DNA of 16,641 bases from Fragilaria radians (lineage: Eukaryota; Bacillariophyta; Fragilariophyceae; Fragilariales; Fragilariaceae). Where the stretch lies: NCBI GenBank assembly GCA_900642245.1, contig CAAAJI010000176.1, positions 4,278-20,918 on the forward strand, written 5' to 3'. The first letter of the stretch is position 1. The number at the start of each line of letters is the position of its first letter. Position numbers and translations under genes: made by a program. Positions 10,016-16,641 of the stretch are shown here, one piece after another. The notes beneath the pieces were generated by a model that was not told the DNA's origin, searched no databases, and saw nothing but the letters and a program-made list of their open reading frames with translations.

Positions 10016-11186
10016 TCAGTCAGTAGTATCGAAAGTACTTGTTATCTCTTCCTGCAACAGCGAGGGTTCTGCCTCATTCCGACCAATAGAAAATTTAACG
10101 CCTGCAAGAAACGCTGCAAGTGCCACGATCATGAACTGGATCATTGTGCCAAGTAGTGATGTTTCGCTGCCACCTCGAGTAGATGTCGACGTCGACTTTG
10201 GAGCAGATTTTGGAGCATTACCTCTTGCAGCAATTTCTCGATTCAAATCTCGCTTGGTCTGTTCCAGGGTGTTGTTCAAAATATCTCGTTCGGCTGTCAG
10301 GTTCACACTGAAGGATACCAATTCATCGTACTTTCGTCGTAACGATGCCACTTCATGAAACATTTGTTCGGGAGTCATATTTTCCATCTGTGCCATCGAC
10401 ATGGGTTCGACAGGCTTTACCATCATTGAAGTCGCTGTGTTGTTATTATTGCTGGATGCGGCAGACACCATGTTGGTAGATGCAGCAGTTCCCGTTTTGT
10501 CGGCAAAAAGGATGGTATGACGAACATGCAACTTCTTATTGTAGACCGGTTGTAAATTTCCTGATGTGACAGCATTCCACATGGATGTAAGGGCATCGGA
10601 TAGCTCTCTTGATGATGTAGAATCTGTCTTGGAAGATGCTTTTTCTTCCAAATAACGTTTCGAAAAGTCCGTGGACACAGCGCAAGATTGAACTAAAAAC
10701 TTATCCTTCGAATGATCTAAGGCTGACTGACCAAGACGATCATATGAATGCAATAAAGTTTGCTTATCCTTGTCAACCAACAAGATAGAAAGTGTTTCCG
10801 ACGAATGTGGGGCTATCAATCCTTGATTTGGGCGTACTAAATAGCGTCGAGGTTGTGTAGTCTTCACCTATAATCATTCGATGTAAGTAAATGCATGCAT
10901 GAAACGATGGTTAGTGAAGAACCAAAAGCAAAATAGAGACATGAACAGTTTGGAATAATTATCCAAACTGAAATCCATGCGATGAAATTTAAAATCATCT
11001 GATGGAAAAAGCAGTTATATCGATTGCACAACAATGCTCACTGACCTTAAACGCCAGATATTCATCCGTGTGTCCTGGATGGTGGAGCGTCATGGTAACT
11101 CGTGAATGCTCATCATCATTTCGAGATAGCAAGAACGTTAGTTCTGTGTCTGGAGAGACTTCAAGGGCATGTGCGGAACTGGCCAT
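10016..11186 (-). CDS. VAP: VAP-family MSP-domain protein, tail-anchored ER receptor
   Basis: Two exons, 11186-11046 and 10867-10016, with a 178-nt intron (11045-10868, gtcagt donor, atag acceptor, phase 0), encode 330 residues. The splice joins YLAFK to VKTTQPRRYLVRPNQG, the hallmark core of the major-sperm-protein domain (AFKVKTTAPKRYCVRPN). The MSP fold covers about residues 6-170, with a longer linker before its last strand (about 120-150). In animal VAPs a Lys and a Met in KFMVQ contact FFAT motifs; here the stretch is KDKFLVQ (K103, L105), so the Lys is kept and the Met is Leu. A Ser/Asn/Thr-rich linker is followed by a coiled coil (about 210-265, EQMFHEVASLRRKYDEL onward) and a transmembrane helix (about 287-304) with a 26-residue tail. 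VAPs sit in the ER membrane and recruit lipid-transfer and tether proteins at contact sites. Confidence 0.93.
10946..10970. repeat. Perfect 9-bp inverted repeat in the VAP intron
   Basis: Arms cagtttgga and tccaaactg enclose a 7-nt AT loop, so the intron transcript could form a small hairpin. It lies in the middle of the 178-nt intron, away from both splice sites. Function unknown; it may be chance or a relic of a mobile insertion. Confidence 0.6.
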
Positions 11187-12235
11187 GGTATAAAATGTCG
11201 TTTATCAACTTCTCAATAATTTAACGAGGCGATTGAGGACGTCACGAGGTACCTCTTTGGAGAACTCGACGTGCTTCCTGATTATACCATACAGTCCCAC
11301 AATACCTACAGTGTAATGTGGCTTTGAGAAATGGTAAGAAAAATTTCAAAATTCAACAAATGTAGCATTCAATTCTCTCTCTTTTGGTAGATAATTGAAT
11401 CAGAGTTAATGCGGCTCAATTTTTAGTCATAAATCTTTTATGATGTCCAGGATGTGTCTATTACATGCCAGAAATTTTGCGAGTCATGGAGGAAGACAAT
11501 GCTTCACGGTATCATTTTTGTCCCTAACCATTGCGTGTGCTTATTTTTCATACAATATCTTGGATGAAAAAAAGTGTGTTTCAACCATTCTTTGTCGCGT
11601 CTAGACATTAAGATTGAACTATTGAATCTAAAGTATGACTATCATGTCTCTAAGAATCAGAACTAAGTGACATTAAATCCTCAAATCCTAATGACTTAAT
11701 ATCTAAATACCAGGAACAAGTCTATTGGCTAAGAGAAAATTGCTTTCTCATCCAAATTATTTGATCCAATATTTTGACGAATATAATCCTCCTTTTATTG
11801 ATAAAACTTGTATTTCTCAGTCAACAAGAGCTTTGCAAACTTCAGGAGTATGACAATATGGCTAAGCAAGAAAATCTGTTTATACACACACACATAGATA
11901 AAATCCGTGATTGGGTAATCAAAATTTAGCAAATTTCTGCATCGCACGTTATATATCCGACAACAGAAAGGAATATGAAAAAATTTCAGATATGTAACTT
12001 GTTGCTACAACTGAAGATGCTGGTGAGGGTCTTACTTTGTTGAGATGCCTACATTGTCAACGTCCTTTTCCTCAACATACTGGCGATTACGTACGTTGCA
12101 ACTAAAACATCCCAATGTCAAATTACTTTCAAGTATTTCAGTACAGTAGTTCTATTCCCGATTTTGAAATTTCGCGCACAAGGATTTTACTCACTTGAAT
12201 TTTTTTTTCATTGATTGATTGGTGTTTCGAGCGAG
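11187..12235. other. About 1-kb intergenic region between divergent genes
   Basis: It contains the promoters of the VAP gene (minus) and of the unrecognised plus-strand gene at 12236. It is AT-rich, with a short (AC)5 run at 11884-11894. Two tiny open frames are discussed as findings: 53 codons at 11443-11604 with a possible membrane helix, and 35 codons at 11998-12105 with a CxxC. Neither has enough support to be called a gene. Confidence 0.5.
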
Positions 12236-12961
12236 ATGACTTCTTCCAACAAAGTTGTGACATCAAAAAAGCGTAAAGCTGATTCTACCAATCAGACTAG
12301 TAGTGCAAGTAAAAAGTCTTACCCTATAGACGAAAGTATTGATGATGGCTATGAGTTTCTCACCTTGACAGATATTCAAGAACGTATCCGTGACATCTGC
12401 CGTCGTGTACCTCTGGTTCCTGAGGGCCTAGTACCCACGGATGAGGAGGCAGTCAAGGCATGGGCTTCTGAAATGCAGACTATCCTGGAGGAATTTCATT
12501 TGATTATCTCTTGTATCGGTTCGGCTACGTACCAATGGGGATCAGAGCGTAGTGGTGCCGCCGATCAACATTTATCCCTTCTGTCAGCCGAGTTGGGACA
12601 ATCACAGGATCAGATAACCTCTCAAGTGGCACCCCGCTTAACCAATGTCTTGGCGCCAGTCGTTGACTTGGTTGTAGACCGAGTTGACGTTATCGATACT
12701 CCAGATGGCGATGATGGCAAGTCTGAGGAGGATGGAAAAGTATCAGGCAAGCGACGATCTTGTGTGAAACAAAATGTGTATACTCGAAAGGTGGTAGATC
12801 CAGACTTTATGATTTTGTGTCGAAGTGTCTTGTGTCGGAATGCTAAGATGTTACGTCACGTTTGCCTGGCGAATTTTCACAAAGTCATTCGAGTCATAAC
12901 GGATTACCTCACCGCCAATGATGCCGATGGTGATCGCGATTCTCGCGGATTTTCATATTAA
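12236..12961 (+). CDS. Unrecognised protein, probably nuclear
   Basis: A single-exon frame of 241 residues from the first ATG at 12236; the frame is open seven codons further up but without an ATG. I do not recognise the family. The N-terminus is Ser/Thr-rich with a nuclear-localisation-like SKKRKAD. The middle (about 45-150) is predicted helical: LTLTDIQERIRDICRRVP, a helix around EMQTILEEFHLIIS, and a segment around PRLTNVLAPVVDLVVDRV. An acidic GDDGKSEEDGK linker and a basic KRRS patch follow. The last block holds PDFMILCRSVLCRNAKMLRHVC, with three cysteines, and a final helix NFHKVIRVITDYL. Even codon use and ordered composition argue for a real gene. It converges on the sirtuin gene with only 31 bp between stops. 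A chromatin or RNA role is possible but unsupported. Confidence 0.75.
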   Translation: MTSSNKVVTSKKRKADSTNQTSSASKKSYPIDESIDDGYEFLTLTDIQERIRDICRRVPLVPEGLVPTDEEAVKAWASEMQTILEEFHLIISCIGSATYQWGSERSGAADQHLSLLSAELGQSQDQITSQVAPRLTNVLAPVVDLVVDRVDVIDTPDGDDGKSEEDGKVSGKRRSCVKQNVYTRKVVDPDFMILCRSVLCRNAKMLRHVCLANFHKVIRVITDYLTANDADGDRDSRGFSY

Positions 12962-12976
12962 GTAAGAGTAAAGAAA

Positions 12977-12993
12977 AAGTAAATACTTTACTT
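12977..12993. terminator. Perfect 7-bp inverted repeat between convergent stop codons
   Basis: aagtaaa and tttactt flank the 3-nt loop tac inside the 31-bp gap between two convergent genes; the last base is also the final base of the sirtuin stop. The symmetry means both transcripts carry the same element just after, or at, their stop codons. A shared 3'-end or poly(A) signal is an inference. Confidence 0.35.
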
Positions 12994-13991
12994 CATAGTC
13001 TAACTTTGATTCGTTTACTTGGTTCATCGACGGAATTACTTTCCTCTTTTGAGTCGCCTATCAGCTCTTTCACATCCGACAGCAATTGTGAGAGTGTATC
13101 ATCACTTTTTCCCACAATATTTTCCACATCTAATCTAGTGCTTGGTTCTAAGAAATCCACTGTATTGAAATTGAACACAGGTATTCGTTTGCTTCTCGCA
13201 TGATCCAATGCTACACTAGTAATAGTAACATTGAAGGATGTCCCAATGAAAACGATTACTCTAGCATTCGCCAAGAGTCGTTCCATTTCCATAAATTGAT
13301 AAAAATCGTGTGCGTGATATCCCTCATCGAACAACAAAGCTTGAGGAGGTACTGGACGACGACACTGAGGACATACGGGCGGTGAGTCCAGCTGAGGCTG
13401 CTTAGTTTTCAGTGCCTTTCGAACCGAACTCGGTTCTATTTCCGATTCTGCCAATGAGTCCATCTGTTGAAAGCGACATTTCTTTCCCATTTTCCAATTA
13501 CTTCGTTTCCTGCGGTGTCCTAAGTGTACAGGTCGATCATCATCGTCGTCATCATCCGAGTCTGTATCGGAATCAACGGCGGGAAGGCATTTGAAATATC
13601 CTATCCTGCCATGTGCTTCAATGACGTTTTTACCCTGTTGTAATCCATCCACGTTTTGCGTAATAATATGACAAGTATCGGGAAACATATCTTGAAGTGC
13701 CTTTAGGACTGAATGTCCTGTATTTGGCTTTGGATCCATGTTTGAAAAGTATGGCAACCAAAAATCGTTGTACCAAGCCAGCGGATCTTTACGAAAACAA
13801 GCTCGGGTAGCTGTTTTCCAGATGACTTCATTCCATATACCAGAATCCCCTCGGAAAGGCTTTACTCCAGACGACACACTTAAACCAGCACCTGTAATAA
13901 ACACAACCTGATCTCCCTTCACTATTCTAGTTGCGAGTCTATTCGAAGATTGTCCACGAAGTGATCTACGTCTTTTTCGAGAAGGAGACAT
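12993..13991 (-). CDS. SIR2: Sirtuin (Sir2-family NAD-dependent protein deacylase) with acidic insert
   Basis: A single-exon frame of 332 residues with an ATG at 13991. The NAD-binding core is clear: GAGLS (34-38), FRG..GIW (46-53), TQNVDGL (111-117), the catalytic His in EAHG (H127), GTSFNV (250-255) and NFN (274-276). Zinc-site cysteines are C135, C172, C207 and C210: the second pair is an ordinary CxxC, while the first pair is separated by a 36-residue insert containing an Asp run (about 141-152) and HRRKRS. The N-terminus (SRKRRRSLRG) and the C-terminal KRIKVRL are nuclear-localisation-like. Sirtuins remove acyl groups from lysines using NAD+, giving nicotinamide and O-acyl-ADP-ribose. 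All core catalytic residues are present, so an active nuclear enzyme is likely; histone substrates are inferred. It converges tightly with the gene at 12236-12961. Confidence 0.93.
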   Translation of the reverse strand: MSPSRKRRRSLRGQSSNRLATRIVKGDQVVFITGAGLSVSSGVKPFRGDSGIWNEVIWKTATRACFRKDPLAWYNDFWLPYFSNMDPKPNTGHSVLKALQDMFPDTCHIITQNVDGLQQGKNVIEAHGRIGYFKCLPAVDSDTDSDDDDDDDRPVHLGHRRKRSNWKMGKKCRFQQMDSLAESEIEPSSVRKALKTKQPQLDSPPVCPQCRRPVPPQALLFDEGYHAHDFYQFMEMERLLANARVIVFIGTSFNVTITSVALDHARSKRIPVFNFNTVDFLEPSTRLDVENIVGKSDDTLSQLLSDVKELIGDSKEESNSVDEPSKRIKVRL

Positions 13992-15792
13992 GGATCCTGC
14001 TTTCTTACGACGGATCGTTACTACAATTAGCTATTTGACTTGATCGTTGTTGAGGTGCTTTTATTGGAGAAGGATTTGTGGTGCTGTATCGGTAAATTGT
14101 CAATTGAAATGAAGAAATATTATTTTTATTGTAGTCAGGTTATCACGACTTCCGTATCATTTTTGAACATGGAACAATATTAGGGATGGAACCGTTACTT
14201 GACTTCTCTTTCAGTATTTTTATTGGGAAAGTAAAAAATGACCTATTTCAGTTTCAAATTTTTCTAGATTGACTTTACATTGAGCTTTGATTTACATAAT
14301 TTTGCACCAATGTCTACATAACAAATTGGCGTCATGCTAACGATGCAATGAATAACGGTTAATATAAGAATACCATCAAGAAATTTAACAAACTGAGCTT
14401 AGGTTATAGCGTGAATTGGCTGCTCTGTGTGATGAGAAACGAAACTAGATTCAAAAACTATCTAAGGCACATTAAGGAAGAAAATGCTGCAGGGAATTCA
14501 GTAAATAAGGAGTGATTGGAATCGTTAGGAAGCTCTATATCAAAGAATGTCAGGTTGTGTACCTTAGCATGGCTGGTAAAGTGGAAATGAGCCGTCCATT
14601 CCATTCAACAGTAATAGCGGGGATGTGGTAATGTCTTAACTGGGGTATTATGACAGGAAAGCCGTCGTTCTAACGCTTCATTTAGCTGAAAAACCATGCA
14701 TTTTAATGTAGAAAGTACAGTATAGTGGCCATTCAGTCATTATAGTTAAAATTTCAGAAAAATGGAATCTCAAACTGTATCGCAAACTGATGTGAGACAA
14801 CTGAACCATATATTTTAGGAAACATGCGTATTTTACTTTGAGAGTCACAATCTATTCCTAAAGTCAACTCTTCTGTTATCACAAAATTTGGCTGATCAAG
14901 TTTTGCAAGGGGAATTGAATGGCGAGTCAACGCCATTACTGACTGTGAATATAGGTGGTTATGCTGAGAATATCCTTTTTCTCTAAAGTGATGTGACCTA
15001 ACTGTTAGAGACGCCCTAATAAATGGCCCCTATAAATGTATGAATACACTGCCATAATTTTGTGTCCCTTTTAACGTGTTCTGTATTTATACAAAAAGCT
15101 ATCTCATGCCCAATCTTCCTATAGAACAAGGAACTACAAGGTCAATAAATGGGCCTAGTTCTCCTAAGAGAAAAAGGTTGAGGTTCCCATGTCATGTGCA
15201 AAACGAGGCATCAACCTGATTCATACGATAACTAGACCAGCAAATAAAATGTGTACAGCCAAAAGAGCTTAATCAAGAGCAATCCGAGTACTACCAAATT
15301 TGACTCCGAGTAAATAAAGGTTATTGAATAATATTTGAACGAACTTAATCGCGTTTTTATTCAATTGCCAGCTAGACTAAATGCCTATCTATTGGTTGTC
15401 TAGATTAGTTTAATCAATTGCGGCTAGAGACGTCGATTAGACATCGATAACGTTATACGTTTGAGTTGTGAATAGCATCACATGAAGAACTTCTTAGGAG
15501 AGGCTTGAACAAAAGATAGCATGTAAGTTGAACCAATTATCCCAAAACGAACACAGGGAATTCTTGCCTTACCAGCGAGTGAAAGGTTGTGCAATTTTGC
15601 ATTGAACTCTATGGGCGTGCCCTGCATCTCATTGGTTTGGTTTGAAGGGCTGATACTCCATCATACACGAATAGATAGAAAAACGTGTCTCTCGATTTCT
15701 TGATTGGGTGGCAACATTATTTTGACTACTATGTCAGCTCGTCAAAACTGTTTGGTTTTGCCCTTGAAATTTCGGTGTTTCATGCTAGTCTA
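13992..15792. other. Gene-poor 1.8-kb intergenic region
   Basis: AT-rich with frequent stops in all frames. The only frames longer than 60 codons (14754-14936 minus; 15685-15958 plus) have no recognisable domain, and the second largely overlaps the antisense of the membrane-protein gene. The sirtuin promoter must lie near 13992-14200, and the 3' end of the next minus-strand gene near 15700-15792. I see no tRNA, repeat array or transposon. Confidence 0.45.
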
Positions 15793-16641
15793 TCAAGCCA
15801 CTACCGAAGTCAACTTTCGGCTATCCAAGGAAGCCTCAGTGTCAACATCTGTTACTTGTATAGGGTTGATAAGATTCTCAGTGCTTAGATTGCTACGACT
15901 CTGCTGTTGTTGTTGCGATTGTTTGAGCTGTTGTTGCGATTTGGGGCTTCTGAAATAAAAGCCATTTAATCCAAGTGCAGCGGTGCAGAAAAAATGAGGA
16001 GGAATAGGAAGAGGCACTCCACATGAGCATCCTAATGCAGCTGCTTTCCGTCGCAACCACTTAGTGATTGTCGTATCCGAAAATTCTTTTCGATTGCGAT
16101 GAATGAGTTCGATCAAATACATCAATGCAGGCATGCATTCATAGTAGTATGATACGCGAAAGTCATATCCTGTTGGCCAAGACATTCTCCAATTTAGGGA
16201 CATGCCAATTCGTTGTGATATCTTTAATGAAAAAATAGGTGGATCCGTTGGAACTGAGGGAAGGGAAAATGACGGGAGCAATATTTTACGACTCATGGGA
16301 TACAGAAGGATTGCGAAAGGTAGAAAAAGAAACTGACATATCGATAGTAGTAAAAATGAGAAGCCATAAACTGCGTAGCGGCAACTTCTTCCCATTGCCC
16401 AAGCCAGAAAATCAACATTGAAACTTCCAGATATTTGGTACACTGCCATCCATGGAAAGTACCCGGCAACTGCCGTTGAGAAGCTTGGTAGAGCTGGATG
16501 ACGTTCCCACCATTCGATGTTTGACATTATGGGTAATCGCAATGCCACACCAAAGGATTTGGCAAATGTGAGCGACTTATACACCGATAATCCAAAGCCT
16601 TTAAAGTTCCATTGATCTCGAAGGGCTACAATGTTCATGGA
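15793..16641 (-). CDS. Unrecognised multi-pass membrane protein with polyQ tail (probably 5' partial)
   Basis: An open minus-strand frame of 281 residues from an ATG at 16638; the frame is still open at the right edge, and the first residues do not look like a natural N-terminus, so the true start or an upstream exon is probably outside. Hydrophobic segments lie at about residues 50-70 (FSTAVAGYFPWMAVY) and 90-113 (YGFSFLLLSICQFLFLPFAILLYP); a weaker one is near 215-228. Between them is AWAMGRSCRYAVYG, loosely like the GRxxRY of DedA/VTT or dehydratase-type proteins, but the rest does not fit. Residues 140-220 contain YYYECMPALMYLIELIHR and a LPIPPHFF motif. A glutamine-rich stretch (about 235-246) precedes a polar tail. 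I do not recognise the family. Confidence 0.65.
   Translation of the reverse strand, partial: SMNIVALRDQWNFKGFGLSVYKSLTFAKSFGVALRLPIMSNIEWWERHPALPSFSTAVAGYFPWMAVYQISGSFNVDFLAWAMGRSCRYAVYGFSFLLLSICQFLFLPFAILLYPMSRKILLPSFSLPSVPTDPPIFSLKISQRIGMSLNWRMSWPTGYDFRVSYYYECMPALMYLIELIHRNRKEFSDTTITKWLRRKAAALGCSCGVPLPIPPHFFCTAALGLNGFYFRSPKSQQQLKQSQQQQQSRSNLSTENLINPIQVTDVDTEASLDSRKLTSVVA
15899..15941. repeat. Glutamine-codon (CAA/CAG) microsatellite-like tract
   Basis: Repeated ctg/ttg triplets on the plus strand encode the Gln-rich stretch of the minus-strand membrane protein. The tract is interrupted by other codons, so it is impure and probably moderately stable. Confidence 0.7.

Noticed and set aside
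10867..10868. GTG at 10867 as a start of a separate VAP-like gene
   Set aside because: It is the first codon of exon 2 after a clear atag acceptor; the upstream exon supplies the missing MSP N-terminus in phase.
11884..11894. (AC)5 dinucleotide run
   Set aside because: Too short to be a meaningful microsatellite.
12215..12235. Upstream start for the gene at 12236
   Set aside because: The in-frame codon at 12215 is TTG; the first ATG is at 12236, and a eukaryotic gene should start there.
8331..15315. 13-nt sequence actccgagtaaat present at 8331 and 15303
   Set aside because: About this many shared 13-mers are expected by chance in a window of this size, and flanks do not match.
15685..15958. 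Two overlapping plus-strand frames opposite the membrane-protein tail
   Set aside because: They read through the antisense of the polyQ tract into Cys-runs and have no resemblance to known proteins.
1..16641. tRNA genes, CRISPR arrays, transposons, viral insertions
   Set aside because: I looked for B-box-like GGTTCGA contexts, regularly spaced direct repeats, terminal inverted repeats and transposase or reverse-transcriptase motifs, and saw none that hold up; the GGTTCGA at about 10406 is inside the VAP coding exon.

Overview
The window is nuclear DNA of a eukaryote. Genes are split by short GT-AG introns (58 to 178 nt) that keep the reading frame exactly. The genes are monocistronic, and products include a tail-anchored VAP protein, a sirtuin and a signal-peptide type I membrane protein. 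Several proteins look like those of photosynthetic stramenopiles, most likely a diatom: a COG3899-type ATPase/TPR signalling protein, a Pro/Ser/Thr-rich single-pass surface protein with a conserved juxtamembrane domain, and an acidic-insert sirtuin. The organism call is inference from family resemblance, not from a search.

Layout, left to right: (1) the 3' part of a COG3899-like AAA ATPase/TPR protein on + (1-2177, three exons, 5' end outside the window); (2) a secreted or surface Pro/Ser/Thr-rich type I membrane protein on - (4772-2450, three exons); (3) a PH-like-domain protein on - (5983-5270); a gene-poor stretch of about 2.4 kb; (4) a divergent YrdC/Sua5-like protein on + (8428-9801, three exons); (5) a VAP/MSP-domain tail-anchored ER protein on - (11186-10016, two exons); about 1 kb without a clear gene; (6) an unrecognised, probably nuclear protein on + (12236-12961); (7) a sirtuin on - (13991-12993); about 1.8 kb without a clear gene; (8) an unrecognised multi-pass membrane protein with a polyQ stretch on -, running off the right edge.

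The genes do not form a pathway or operon. Three pairs are convergent (1/2, 4/5 and 6/7); the last pair has stop codons only 31 bp apart with a perfect 7-bp inverted repeat between them. I see no rRNA, tRNA, CRISPR array, intact transposon or virus. No undescribed multi-gene system is evident. The best leads are unusual family members: a YrdC-like protein lacking expected ligand motifs, a sirtuin with a split zinc site and an acidic insert, and the surface protein.
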